In this document: one piece after another, positions 35,557 through 43,879 of the stretch | Layout: every line of letters starts with the position of its first letter | Position numbering within the stretch: position 1 is the stretch's first letter | Assembly (NCBI RefSeq): GCF_004345245.1 | Contig: NZ_SLUQ01000008.1 | Location: 310,001 to 374,000 of the forward strand | Reading direction: 5' to 3' | DNA length: 64,000 nt | From: Rhizobium sp. BK251 | Lineage (GTDB): Bacteria > Pseudomonadota > Alphaproteobacteria > Rhizobiales > Rhizobiaceae | Translations under genes and position numbers: made by a program | The notes under the pieces: generated by a model | Database searches by the model: none | What the model was told of the DNA's origin: nothing | The model's input: the letters and a program-made list of their open reading frames with translations, nothing else

Positions 35557-36156
35557 ATGCCAAGAATCACTGAAGAGAGACGTGCGGCCCGACGCCTTGA
35601 AATATTGGAGGCCGCCTGGCGCTGTTTCCACCGGCAGGGACTGCACCTGACGACGATGGACGACATCATCCGCGAATGCGGGCTCTCCGCTGGCGCGGTC
35701 TACGGCTATTTCAAGAACAAGGACGAGTTGATCCTGGAAGCTGTCGTGACCTCGCTTTCGGCGCTCGGGGTTGCGTTGGCGCCTGTCTTCGAGAGCGAGC
35801 CAGCCCCGCCGCCGGCTCAACTCATCGAGAATATCCTAGCGGTAGTGGACAGGTTCTCGGCGCGCAGCGGCTACGATCTGAAGCGGATTGCGTTGCTGGG
35901 ATGGGCGGAATCGCAGCGCAGTGCCGCCGTCCTGGAGGCCATGCACGGCCACTACCTAGGTTTTCTCGCCCGGTTCGAGACGCTCGCCGAGCGCTGGCGC
36001 AGCCAGGGCGTCATCAATGCGGCTGCCGACGGCAGCGCCTTCGCAAAGACGCTGCTTTCTCTTGTCATGGGATATGTGGCGCAATCGGCAATCCTGGGCG
36101 AGCTCAAGGCCGAGACTATCCGAAAGGGCCTCGACGGCTTGCTGAAGGCTCAGTAG
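35557..36156 (+). CDS. TetR/AcrR family transcriptional regulator
   Basis: A 199-residue repressor. The N-terminal TetR helix-turn-helix (about 10-55) reads RRLEILEAAWRCFHRQGLHLTTMDDIIRECG followed by SAGAVYGYFKNKDELILE. The rest is a helical ligand-binding and dimerisation domain. ATG 35557 begins MPRITEERRAAR as in family members. It probably represses itself and the divergent hydrolase through the two operators upstream. Its 3' end overlaps the convergent gamma-glutamyltransferase gene by 7 bp. Confidence 0.92.
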   Translation: MPRITEERRAARRLEILEAAWRCFHRQGLHLTTMDDIIRECGLSAGAVYGYFKNKDELILEAVVTSLSALGVALAPVFESEPAPPPAQLIENILAVVDRFSARSGYDLKRIALLGWAESQRSAAVLEAMHGHYLGFLARFETLAERWRSQGVINAAADGSAFAKTLLSLVMGYVAQSAILGELKAETIRKGLDGLLKAQ

Positions 36157-37892
36157 CCCCTCGCTGCCCCTTCCGCGGCGCGGCTGTCCATCGCGCCGTT
36201 GAATCTGGCGCCGCCGCCCTTTTGAATGTCAGCCACGCTCTTGCCGCCGACGAGAATGCCCGCGGCCTGGCCCCAGACCGGCCCTCCTATGCCGCCTTCG
36301 AAGCTGTAGCCCATGGCGGCGAGCGCCTTCTCTGTATCGGGAGAAAGGGCGTAGGGCTCCAGATAGATCTTGTCGGGCTGCCACTGGTGATGGATACGCG
36401 GCGCGTTGACGGCCTGGCTGATATCCATGCCGAAGTCGACGACGTTCAGGATCGCTTCCAGCGTGATGGTGATGATACGCGAGCCGCCGGGGCTGCCGAT
36501 CACCATGAATGGCTTGCCGTCCTTCGTCACGATCGTCGGGCTCATCGAGGAGAGGGGTGTCTTCTTCGGTTCGATGGCGTTGGCCTCGCCCTGCACGAGC
36601 CCATAAAGATTGGGAACGCCGGGCTTGGAGGTGAAGTCGTCCATCTCGTTGTTGAGCAACACACCGGTTCCGGGGGCGACGACACCGGCGCCGAAGGAGC
36701 CGTTCAGCGTATAGGTAACCGCGACGGCATTCCCCTCGTCATCGATGATCGAATAATGCGTCGTCTCGGTGCTTTCCTTGCCGCCGAGGGGTTTCAGATC
36801 TTTCGAGGTGCCCGCCTTGTAGGGATCTATCTTCTTGCGGATCGCAGCTGCGTAGCTCCTGTCGAGCAACGTCGAAACCGGATTGTCGACGAAATCGGGA
36901 TCGCCAAGCGCGGCATTGCGGTCGACATAGGCATAGCGCATGGCCTCGACCATGATATGCACCGCCTCCGATGAGCCGAAGCCGAGATAGGAGAGCGGAT
37001 AGCCCTCGAGTACGTTCAGGATTTCGCAGATGATGACGCCGCCGGAAGAGGGAGGCGGCGATGAAATGATGTCGTAGCCACGGTAGCTGCATTCTACCGG
37101 CTTCAGTTCACGGACCGCATACTGATCGAAATCGCCCTTCGCGAGGATGCCGCCCTTTTCCGCGCTTGCCTTCACGATTGCCTCTGCCGGCGCGCCTTTG
37201 TAGAAGGCGTCCGGACCTTTTTCGGAGATTGCCGAGAGCGTTCCGGCGAGGTCGTTCTGGACAAGCGTTTCGCCTGCGCCATAGGGCTTGCCGTCGGCTT
37301 TCAGGAAGATCTTTGCCGCCGCCTCGTCCTTGGCGAGCCGCTTGGCGGCGGTGGCAAGGGCGGTTGCATCACCCTGGCCAAGCACGAAACCCTCGCGGGC
37401 GTAGCGGATCGCGGGCGCGATCAGTTCCTCGCGCGACTTGGTGCCGTATCGTTGCCGCGCCGTTTCCAGGCCGAGTACGGATCCCGGCACGCCGACGGCG
37501 AGATAGCCGTCGAGGCTTGCCCGCGGAACGATCTCGCCCTTGTCGTCCTGATACATCGTTTTCGTGGCAGCAAGCGGCGCGCGCTCGCGGAAATCCAGGA
37601 AGGTCGTCTTCCCGTCCTTCAGCCGGATGGTCATGAAGCCGCCGCCACCGAGGTTGCCCGCCGTCGGATAGACCACAGCCAATGCATAGCCGACGGCGAC
37701 CGCCGCATCCACCGCATTGCCGCCGTCTTTGAGAACCCCGACCCCGACATCGGAGGCAAGGCGATGCGCCGTCACTACCATGCCATGCTCGGCCATGACC
37801 GGCGCCGGGGATGCCGCGAGCGAACCGTGCAGCGGTACGACCGACAAAGCCAGGGCAAGGACGAAAGAGATCACTCTGAAATTGCTGCGCAT
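36150..37892 (-). CDS. ggt: Gamma-glutamyltransferase
   Basis: A 580-residue periplasmic enzyme that cleaves or transfers the gamma-glutamyl group of glutathione. It has a signal peptide (VISFVLALALSVVPLHGSLA). As in the family, the proenzyme self-cleaves before the nucleophilic threonine of STETTHYSIID near residue 374 into large and small subunits. Other conserved blocks are GNLGGGGFM and DFRERAP in the large subunit, and NNEMDDF, SSMSPTIV and GSPGGSRIITITL in the small subunit. GGGGG lies 7 nt before the ATG. The role here is likely glutathione or gamma-glutamyl peptide use as a nitrogen and sulfur source. Confidence 0.95.
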   Translation of the reverse strand: MRSNFRVISFVLALALSVVPLHGSLAASPAPVMAEHGMVVTAHRLASDVGVGVLKDGGNAVDAAVAVGYALAVVYPTAGNLGGGGFMTIRLKDGKTTFLDFRERAPLAATKTMYQDDKGEIVPRASLDGYLAVGVPGSVLGLETARQRYGTKSREELIAPAIRYAREGFVLGQGDATALATAAKRLAKDEAAAKIFLKADGKPYGAGETLVQNDLAGTLSAISEKGPDAFYKGAPAEAIVKASAEKGGILAKGDFDQYAVRELKPVECSYRGYDIISSPPPSSGGVIICEILNVLEGYPLSYLGFGSSEAVHIMVEAMRYAYVDRNAALGDPDFVDNPVSTLLDRSYAAAIRKKIDPYKAGTSKDLKPLGGKESTETTHYSIIDDEGNAVAVTYTLNGSFGAGVVAPGTGVLLNNEMDDFTSKPGVPNLYGLVQGEANAIEPKKTPLSSMSPTIVTKDGKPFMVIGSPGGSRIITITLEAILNVVDFGMDISQAVNAPRIHHQWQPDKIYLEPYALSPDTEKALAAMGYSFEGGIGGPVWGQAAGILVGGKSVADIQKGGGARFNGAMDSRAAEGAARGY

Positions 37893-37956
37893 GCCGGTTC
37901 CCCCCGACTGTTATAATGAAGGCGCGTCCTTCAACCCGGGCGCCGGGTTATGCACG

Positions 37957-38352
37957 TCACGTATGCTTCGCCCGCTCATGAGCCGCGACAAGCTCGGCCG
38001 GTGAGGGGATATCCGGATCCTCTCGTATTCCGTCATCGGGCCTGGCTGCGGCCCATCTCAACAATGCGTCGAGCGCCGGACAAAGCGACTGGCCCCATTC
38101 GGTCAGGCAATATTCGACCTTGGGCGGCACCTGATGATGCACGATGCGCCGGACGATGCCGTCGATCTCCATCTGGCGCAACTGCTGGATCAGCATCTTC
38201 TGCGAGATTGCCGGTATGGCGCGTTCGAGATCGGAGAAGCGCCGCACCTTGCCGCCGAAGAGCTGGAACAGGATCACCAGCTTCCATCGACCTTCGAGAA
38301 TTTTCAGAACATTTTCAACGCCTGCTGCGGCGGAATGGGGTTTCATTGCCAT
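37957..38352 (-). CDS. HxlR family transcriptional regulator
   Basis: A 131-residue single-domain winged-helix regulator. The HxlR signature is LEGRWKLVILFQLFGGKVRRFSDLERAIPAISQKMLIQQLRQMEIDGIVRR, then YCLTEWGQSLCPALDALLRWA. These MarR-like dimers often respond to reactive electrophiles through an N-terminal cysteine, but none is present before the helix-turn-helix here. It is divergent from the NTF2-like/SDR operon. Two 14-bp repeats in the gap (38356-38388) look like its binding sites. Confidence 0.92.
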   Translation of the reverse strand: MAMKPHSAAAGVENVLKILEGRWKLVILFQLFGGKVRRFSDLERAIPAISQKMLIQQLRQMEIDGIVRRIVHHQVPPKVEYCLTEWGQSLCPALDALLRWAAARPDDGIREDPDIPSPAELVAAHERAKHT

Positions 38353-38355
38353 ACC

Positions 38356-38388
38356 TTACTTTTTTGTAAGTACCATACTTTTTTGTCA
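38356..38388. promoter_or_regulatory. Tandem HxlR operator
   Basis: Two copies of the dyad TTAC-T6-GTAA (38356-38369) and ATAC-T6-GTCA (38375-38388), 19 bp apart start to start, directly upstream of hxlR and between it and the divergent operon. Confidence 0.75.
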
Positions 38389-38451
38389 GTTCTTGCGAAA
38401 TTTCCAGTGTACTCGCATCTTCTGGGGCAGACAACAGAAAGGACCTGATCC

Positions 38452-38778
38452 ATGGGCATAGAACTCCCGAAACCCCTGGCCGCCTATTTCGCCGCCAAAA
38501 ACAGAAAAGACATAGACGGCATGCTTTCGGCCTTTGCCGCGGATGCGATCGTACACGACGAAGGCGAGGATCATCACGGAAGGGCCGCCATCCGCAGCTG
38601 GATGGAAGAGACGACCAGAAAATATGCCGTGACCGCCGACGTCACGGAGCTTGCGAAGGACGGAGAAAAGCTGAGAGTCGCCGCTCTGGTCTCCGGAACT
38701 TTTCCAGGCAGCCCCGCCACGCTGCATTACAATTTCACGCTCGAAGGCGATGCAGTCAAGCGGCTGGAGATTGGCTGA
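38452..38778 (+). CDS. SnoaL/NTF2-like protein
   Basis: A 108-residue NTF2-fold protein: LAAYFAAKNRKDIDGMLSAFAADAIVHDEGEDHHGRAAIRSWMEE is the classical SnoaL-like N-terminal half, and LHYNFTLEGDAVKRLEIG the final strands. Such proteins act as isomerases, cyclases or ligand binders; the substrate is unknown. It is the first gene of an operon with an SDR, whose ATG overlaps its TGA by 1 nt. It is divergent from hxlR, so probably induced by the HxlR effector. Confidence 0.87.
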   Translation: MGIELPKPLAAYFAAKNRKDIDGMLSAFAADAIVHDEGEDHHGRAAIRSWMEETTRKYAVTADVTELAKDGEKLRVAALVSGTFPGSPATLHYNFTLEGDAVKRLEIG

Positions 38779-39584
38779 TGACCATCGCAGCAACATTCTC
38801 ATGTGATCCGAACGAGTTCGCCGGCAAGCGCATTCTCGTCACCGGCGGAACCAAGGGCGTTGGCGAGGCCATGGTTCGCCGGCTTTCGGCGGGCGGCGGC
38901 CGCGTCGCCACGACTGCCCGTTCGCCCCGGTCTGCGAGCGACCAGCCGGAGGAACTCTTCGTCCAGGCAGATATCAGCACCGCGGAAGGCGTTGAAGGCG
39001 TGGCGCGCCGGGTCATGGAGGTCTTCGGCGGCATCGACATCCTGATCAACAACGTCGGTGGCTCCTCGGCACCGAGCGGCGGCTTTGCGGCACTTACCGA
39101 CGAGCTTTGGCAGGCGGACATAAACGCCAATCTCTTGGCGCCAGCCAGGCTCGACCGCGCCTTCCTGCCCGGTATGATCGAGCGCGGCGAAGGTGTGATC
39201 ATCCATGTCACGTCGATCCAGGCACGCCTGCCGCTCTACGAGGCGACGCTTGCCTATGCGGCTGCGAAGGCGGGCCTTTCCACCTATAGCAAGGGGCTCT
39301 CCAAGGAGGTGGGACCGAAGGGCGTGCGGGTGAACAGGATCGCACCCGGCTTTACGGAGACGACTGCCGCGACAGCGCTCATCAGGCGGCTTGCCGACAA
39401 AGCCGGAACCGACATGCAGGCGGCGCGGCAGCAACTGATGGATTCGCTCGGCAGCATCCCGATCGGCCGCCCGGCGCGACCCGAGGAGGTTGCAGAACTC
39501 GCTGCATTCCTGGCGTCCGATCGCGCGGCGTCCATTCACGGTGCTGAATATACCATCGACGGGGGAACCGTTCCCACGGTCTGA
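38778..39584 (+). CDS. SDR family oxidoreductase
   Basis: A 268-residue classical short-chain dehydrogenase/reductase. It has the cofactor motif TGGTKGVGEAMV near residue 22, INNVGG (the NNAG equivalent) near residue 92, catalytic serine in VTSIQARLPLYEATLAYAAAKAGL with the YAAAK tyrosine/lysine pair near residue 161, and RVNRIAPGFTETTA after it. It should use NAD(P)H to reduce or oxidise an alcohol or carbonyl, possibly an electrophilic aldehyde or quinone given the HxlR link. It is translationally coupled to the NTF2-like gene. Its 3' end overlaps the convergent alpha/beta hydrolase gene by 49 bp. Confidence 0.92.
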   Translation: MTIAATFSCDPNEFAGKRILVTGGTKGVGEAMVRRLSAGGGRVATTARSPRSASDQPEELFVQADISTAEGVEGVARRVMEVFGGIDILINNVGGSSAPSGGFAALTDELWQADINANLLAPARLDRAFLPGMIERGEGVIIHVTSIQARLPLYEATLAYAAAKAGLSTYSKGLSKEVGPKGVRVNRIAPGFTETTAATALIRRLADKAGTDMQAARQQLMDSLGSIPIGRPARPEEVAELAAFLASDRAASIHGAEYTIDGGTVPTV

Positions 39585-40594
39585 TCCTCCCGGTCGACCC
39601 GCAGGAGCGCGATGCGTTCTTCCACGGCACGGGCAATCGCCTGCAGGTCGCGCGGCCGGCCGGCGATGCTCTCCATCGCCGCGATAGCGAGGTCGGTCGC
39701 GACATAGTCCGGCTTATGGCCCAATCCCTTGACGGCGATCAGCTGGGCGCCGGGAATATCGCGAGCGAGGCCGCGGGAATGAAGATGTTCCCAGACAATC
39801 CTGTCGCTGTCGCCGGTGATGATGATCGCCGGCGACTTTATGTTTCGGTAAAGAGGTGCGTTCACCCCGAGATAGTCGCGGAACCGGGCCAGCTCGGCCG
39901 CGTTGCTGCGGAATGTTCCGGGTCGCAGGGCAAGTTCCGGACCGGTCGTCGCTACATAGTCCTTGGGCCGCGGATTGGGGTGGAAGATGTTCAGCGTGCC
40001 GAGCTCCACCCGACGCAGACCGAGCGGCACGACGAAGACGCGATTGAAGAGCCAGCCGAGAAGCGGCACGGTGGCGACGTGATAGTACCAATCGATGCCC
40101 CCTTCCCAGGGGTGGGTTGCTGGGGCAAGGAAGACGAGCCCGGCGGTTTTTTCAGGGTGCCGCACCCCGAAGGCGGCCGCGATGGCGCCGCCGAAGGAAT
40201 GGCCGACGATGATCGCCCGCTTGATTCTATGGGCGTCCATAAGGCGGGCGATCGTGTCCGCCTGGCCGGAGGGGAGGGCGTTTTCAGGGCCGCCGCGTTC
40301 GGAATAGCCGTGGCCGGGCCTGTCGACGAAAAGCAGTTCCGCCTTGCCCTCCAGCTGTTCCCGAAAGGCGCCGGCCTGGTCGCGGAGATTGCCGCTTGCG
40401 CCATGGATGAAGACGAGTGCCGGAAGATCGGCATCCGGCGACGCAGGGACGTGGAGCGCATTCATCCTGAAGCCGCCGACATCCTTGAGTTCGCCGATAT
40501 TGGGATATGCCTGTTCGAAGCTTCTCGCTTTGTAGGAGGAATAGGCGAGAGCAGCAGCAAGCGGCAACGCGGCGGCGAATAGTTCGGCGATCAT
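39536..40594 (-). CDS. Alpha/beta hydrolase, membrane-anchored
   Basis: About 352 residues. The N-terminus (IAELFAAALPLAAALAYSSYKA) is a membrane anchor or uncleaved signal. The alpha/beta hydrolase core begins LPALVFIHGASGNLRDQAGAF (oxyanion region). It has the nucleophile elbow VGHSFGGAIA near residue 145, the acid in ITGDSDRIV and the histidine in KGLGHKPDYVATD. The substrate is unknown (esterase, epoxide or dehalogenase-like). ATG 40592-40594 is preferred; an earlier in-frame start adds unrelated residues. The 49-bp 3' overlap with the SDR gene is unusually long. Confidence 0.85.
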   Translation of the reverse strand: MIAELFAAALPLAAALAYSSYKARSFEQAYPNIGELKDVGGFRMNALHVPASPDADLPALVFIHGASGNLRDQAGAFREQLEGKAELLFVDRPGHGYSERGGPENALPSGQADTIARLMDAHRIKRAIIVGHSFGGAIAAAFGVRHPEKTAGLVFLAPATHPWEGGIDWYYHVATVPLLGWLFNRVFVVPLGLRRVELGTLNIFHPNPRPKDYVATTGPELALRPGTFRSNAAELARFRDYLGVNAPLYRNIKSPAIIITGDSDRIVWEHLHSRGLARDIPGAQLIAVKGLGHKPDYVATDLAIAAMESIAGRPRDLQAIARAVEERIALLRVDREDQTVGTVPPSMVYSAP

Positions 40595-40678
40595 GACATG
40601 TCTTGACGATCGATAGAGTTGCGTGTCGGGCGACGAGGCCCCCTCATGCAATTATGGCGCGCGTGCCGCGCGTCAATA

Positions 40679-41293
40679 TCAGGTGCGGCTGCCGGCCAGC
40701 TTTTCCGAAAGCCGGTTCACCTGCTCCTGCGCCGTCTTGTCGGCGGGGTAGACCTCGAGGAAGCGCTCCCAGGCCTTGAGCGTGATCTGATCGTTGCCCG
40801 ATTCGCTCAGGATCGCGGCCATGCCGGCGAGGGCCCCGAAATGGCGCGGCTCGAGCGTCAGCACCTGGTTGATATCGGCCATCGACTTGCGATAGTTGCC
40901 CATCGCGTAGTTCAGCGTTGCTCGCCGGTTCCAGCCCTCGACATAGTCCGGCTTGAGGGCGATAGCCTGATCGAGGAAATCGAGAGCGGCCGGGTTGCGC
41001 TTCTCCTCGATCGCCTGGTTCGCCCACTGCATGAGAAGATTGACCGTCGCGCTGCCGGAATCGTTCCATTCCATGCGGATCTGGTTGGCAATCGTCTGCG
41101 CCTTTTCAGGATCGCTCGTGCGCCTCAGTTCGGCGAAGAGGTTGTCCAGCCGCTGCTGGGGGGAAGTGTTGACGTCCTTCTGTTCGATGATGACCGAACC
41201 GTCGGCGGCCGCGGCAAAGGGCGCTGCCAGGAGGATGGACGAGAGGAGCGGCACCGCCGCGCAGGACAGACGAAAAAAGCGCATGGCGGGCAT
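40679..41293 (-). CDS. Exported tetratricopeptide repeat protein
   Basis: About 204 residues with a signal peptide (FFRLSCAAVPLLSSILLAAPFAAA-AD), followed by about three TPR units (for example LLMQWANQAIEEKRNPAALDFLDQAIALKPDYVEGWNRRATLNYAMGNYRKSMADINQVLTLEP, broken into 34-residue helices). It is likely a periplasmic scaffold. It begins at ATG 41291-41293 or the in-frame ATG 41282-41284. It is downstream of rpmJ on the same strand with a 115-bp gap and may be separately transcribed. No partner is indicated. Confidence 0.83.
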   Translation of the reverse strand: MPAMRFFRLSCAAVPLLSSILLAAPFAAAADGSVIIEQKDVNTSPQQRLDNLFAELRRTSDPEKAQTIANQIRMEWNDSGSATVNLLMQWANQAIEEKRNPAALDFLDQAIALKPDYVEGWNRRATLNYAMGNYRKSMADINQVLTLEPRHFGALAGMAAILSESGNDQITLKAWERFLEVYPADKTAQEQVNRLSEKLAGSRT

Positions 41294-41408
41294 GGTAGCC
41301 CGCCAGCGCCGAAGATCAAAGCAAATTTGACGTGATCGCGAAAGCACCGCGATCAGGCTCTTTCCGCAGCAGCCTGAAAAAGGCCGGCGAAAAGCGCCCC
41401 GCGCGCAA

Positions 41409-41534
41409 TCAGCCCTGACGGGCCTTGTAGCGCGGGTTCAGCTTGTTGATGATGTAGATACGGCCCTTGCGGCGGACCAGACGGTTGTCGCGATGGCGCG
41501 CCTTGAGCGACTTGAGCGAATTCTTGATCTTCAT
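41409..41534 (-). CDS. rpmJ: 50S ribosomal protein L36, zinc-free type
   Basis: A 41-residue protein. The minus strand reads MKIKNSLKSLKARHRDNRL followed by VRRKGRIYIINKLNPRYKARQG and TGA. It is the C-minus form of L36: the CCCH zinc ligands of the standard form are absent. This type is the usual one in alphaproteobacteria. It is a structural component of the large ribosomal subunit near the peptidyl-transferase centre. It lies 121 bp downstream of purK on the same strand, after a terminator, so it probably has its own promoter. Confidence 0.95.
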   Translation of the reverse strand: MKIKNSLKSLKARHRDNRLVRRKGRIYIINKLNPRYKARQG

Positions 41535-41587
41535 TTTTCTGATCCGCGAGGTTTATGGGGGAATGTCACATTCGCCCGCTTCTTAAC

Positions 41588-41613
41588 AATCAAAAGCGCG
41601 CCGCAGGGCGCGC
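41588..41613 (-). terminator. Rho-independent terminator of purEK
   Basis: On the minus strand GCGCGCC pairs with GGCGCGC around CTGC, followed by TTTTGATTG, 42 bp after the purK stop. Confidence 0.85.
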
Positions 41614-41655
41614 CGTTTAGGTTGGGCAGGCAAATAACCCGCCGCCTTTGCCGTG

Positions 41656-42759
41656 TCAACGGTCTCGGGCCTTTTTTCCGGGGACATCGGGCTCCGCGCG
41701 CGTGGAGGTCAGTGTCGTGACGTGCCCCATCTTTCGGCCAGGACGGGCCTCGGCCTTGCCGTAGAGATGGACGAGGGTGTCGTCGCGCCTGAGCCATTCC
41801 GGCAGTGAAACGATGTCGTTGCCGATCAGGTTCTGCATGATGCAGTCGGAATGCCGGTCGGCCTTTCCTAGCGGCAGCCCGGCAACGGCGCGGATATGCT
41901 GCTCGAACTGCGAGACGACGCAGGCCGCCTCGGTCCAGTGGCCCGAGTTGTGGACACGGGGCGCCATCTCGTTTGCGATCAGGCTTCCGTCCGCCAGGAC
42001 GAAGAACTCGATTCCGATGACGCCGACATAGCCGAGCGCGGAAAGGATTCTGGCCGCGGCGTCGCGAGCGACAGCTGCCGTCTCCGGCAGGATACGGGCG
42101 GGGACGGTCGAGGTGTGAAGAATGCCGTCGCGATGGACGTTCTCGGCCGGATCATAGCAGACGATGTCGCCATCGGCGGAGCGTGCCGCGATGATCGAGA
42201 CTTCGCGCTCGAAGGCGACGAAGCTCTCAAGAATGAGCGGCACGCCACCCAGGGCCGCGTAGCCGCCTTCGATGCCGTCGGCGGTCGAGCGATAGACCTT
42301 CTGACCCTTGCCGTCATAGCCGAGCCGGCGTGTCTTCAGTACGCCCTGGCCGGAAAAATCCGCAAGGGCAGCCTCGAGATCCGCCTGGCCGTCTACGGCA
42401 TGGAATTTGGCCGTTGCTATGCCGCAGTCATTGATGAAGCGCTTCTCGACCAGCCGGTCCTGCGAGACCGCGAGCGCCTTTGGCGGCGGGTAGACGGGAA
42501 CCTCGCGGGCAAGGGTCTCAGCGGCTGCGACGGGGACGTTCTCGAATTCGTAGGTAACGACATCGCAGAGGCGGGCGAGCTCGGCCAAGGCAGCCGGGTC
42601 GTCATACGCGGCAGGAATCTGGAGGTTTGCGACCTGCGCTGCCGGACAGTCAGCCTCGGGCTCCAATATGACTGTGCGGAAACCCAGACGGGCCGCCGCC
42701 ATGGCAAGCATGCGGCCAAGCTGGCCGCCGCCGATGATACCGATCGCCCTGATCGTCAT
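41656..42759 (-). CDS. purK: N5-carboxyaminoimidazole ribonucleotide synthase
   Basis: A 367-residue ATP-grasp enzyme making N5-CAIR from AIR, ATP and bicarbonate in purine synthesis. The N-terminal motif is IGIIGGGQLGRMLAMAAARLGF. VVTYEFENVP and LKTRRLGYDGKGQ (ATP-binding), SFVAFEREVSIIAARS and NEMAPRVHNSGHWT are the conserved ATP-grasp blocks. The ATG overlaps the purE stop (ATGA), so the two are translationally coupled. A terminator follows. The length is normal. Confidence 0.96.
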   Translation of the reverse strand: MTIRAIGIIGGGQLGRMLAMAAARLGFRTVILEPEADCPAAQVANLQIPAAYDDPAALAELARLCDVVTYEFENVPVAAAETLAREVPVYPPPKALAVSQDRLVEKRFINDCGIATAKFHAVDGQADLEAALADFSGQGVLKTRRLGYDGKGQKVYRSTADGIEGGYAALGGVPLILESFVAFEREVSIIAARSADGDIVCYDPAENVHRDGILHTSTVPARILPETAAVARDAAARILSALGYVGVIGIEFFVLADGSLIANEMAPRVHNSGHWTEAACVVSQFEQHIRAVAGLPLGKADRHSDCIMQNLIGNDIVSLPEWLRRDDTLVHLYGKAEARPGRKMGHVTTLTSTRAEPDVPGKKARDR

Positions 42760-43250
42760 AGGTCGTCCATCGGGTATTCCGCGACCGCCGCGCTCTGGCG
42801 GGCACGCCATTCATCGAGCCTGTCGGCGATCTCTTCATCGGAAAGAGCAAGCACGGCCGCGGCAAGCAGGGCGGCATTGATCGCGCCGGCCTTGCCGATC
42901 GCAAGCGTGCCTACGGGAATGCCGGCCGGCATCTGCACGATGGAGAGGAGGCTGTCCTGGCCCGAGAGAGCCTTCGACTGCACCGGCACGCCGAAGACCG
43001 GCAGCGGAGTCATTGAGGCGGCCATTCCCGGCAGATGCGCTGCCCCGCCCGCACCCGCGATGATTACCTTGAAACCCTCGTCCCGGGCGCTCTTCGCAAA
43101 GGCGGCGAGCCTGTCGGGCGTGCGATGCGCCGAAATGATGCGTGCATCATAGCTTATCTCGAGGACTTCGAGCGTATCGGCGGCGTTCTTCATGGTCTCC
43201 CAGTCGGACTGGCTGCCCATGATGATGGCAACGGGTGGTCTGTCTGTCAT
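42756..43250 (-). CDS. purE: N5-carboxyaminoimidazole ribonucleotide mutase
   Basis: A 164-residue enzyme converting N5-CAIR to CAIR. The class I PurE signature is IIMGSQSDWETMKNAA, then ISAHRTPDRL with the catalytic histidine, IAGAGGAAHLPGM and VGVPVQSKALSGQDSLLSIVQMPAGIPVGTLAIG (in the family order; here read FGVPVQSK). It forms an octamer in known structures. It lies 21 bp after the DUF465 gene and is coupled to purK, so the transcript order is DUF465-purE-purK. Confidence 0.96.
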   Translation of the reverse strand: MTDRPPVAIIMGSQSDWETMKNAADTLEVLEISYDARIISAHRTPDRLAAFAKSARDEGFKVIIAGAGGAAHLPGMAASMTPLPVFGVPVQSKALSGQDSLLSIVQMPAGIPVGTLAIGKAGAINAALLAAAVLALSDEEIADRLDEWRARQSAAVAEYPMDDL

Positions 43251-43271
43251 CGCGGCAATGGTTCCTCGAGC

Positions 43272-43475
43272 TCAGGCAATGATATCCGGAATGATCTGGT
43301 CTTCCAGCTTCGTCAGCTTGTCCTTGATCGCAAGCTTCTTCTTCTTCATGCGCTGGACGCGCAGGGCATCGCAGCCCGTTTCTATCATGGCGTTGATCGC
43401 GACGTCGAAATCTTCGTGCTCCTGACGCAGACGCGCGACCTGCAGCCTGATTTCCGCCTGTTCCTGATCGGCCAT
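43272..43475 (-). CDS. YdcH/DUF465 family small protein
   Basis: A 67-residue charged helical protein. LRQEHEDFDVAINAMIETGCDALRVQRMKKKKLAIKDKLTKLEDQI is the DUF465 pattern: a two-helix hairpin with the conserved RMKKKKLAIKDKL core. The function is unknown, but it is widespread in alphaproteobacteria. It lies 21 bp upstream of purE and is probably cotranscribed. A second DUF465 gene is divergent from it, 230 bp away. Confidence 0.9.
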   Translation of the reverse strand: MADQEQAEIRLQVARLRQEHEDFDVAINAMIETGCDALRVQRMKKKKLAIKDKLTKLEDQIIPDIIA

Positions 43476-43705
43476 TTCAAATCCCCATTATAGCCGGCGC
43501 ACCGTTGTCCGCTCCGCCAATGATTTCCGCAAGCTCCTATCACCAAATGGCTGCAACGGGAAGTTATCCGTGACCACGATTTTGCCCTTCTCAAACCATG
43601 TTTTGGCCTTCGACAAGCCTTCAAAATTGTGTCACACTTCCGCTGTTGAAGCCTAGAACCCCGGCGACTGGATAGCTGGGGAAGGCAAGAGGAAGGAAGG
43701 CTCAA

Positions 43706-43879
43706 ATGACAATTCAAGCCCATCTTGAATCGCTTCAGAAAAAGCATGTCGCTCTTGAGGAGGAACTGCACCTCGCAAGAACGTCTCCCTCTCGTGATGA
43801 TTCCGAAATTGCTGAAATAAAGCGGAGAAAGCTGCGCATCAAAGACGAAATGGAACGTCTTAGGTCATCCGTCCACTAA
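43706..43879 (+). CDS. Second DUF465 family small protein
   Basis: A 57-residue product beginning MTIQAHLESLQKKHVALEEE and ending IKRRKLRIKDEMERLRSSVH. The spacing of the KKH...LEEEL helix and the EIKRRKLRIKDEMERL core matches DUF465, with K-R-R-K-L in place of K-K-K-K-L. GGAAGGAAGG lies 5-15 nt upstream of the ATG. It is divergent from the purE-linked paralogue and lies alone; no other gene is within 185 bp downstream. Its short length makes it easy to miss. Confidence 0.85.
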   Translation: MTIQAHLESLQKKHVALEEELHLARTSPSRDDSEIAEIKRRKLRIKDEMERLRSSVH

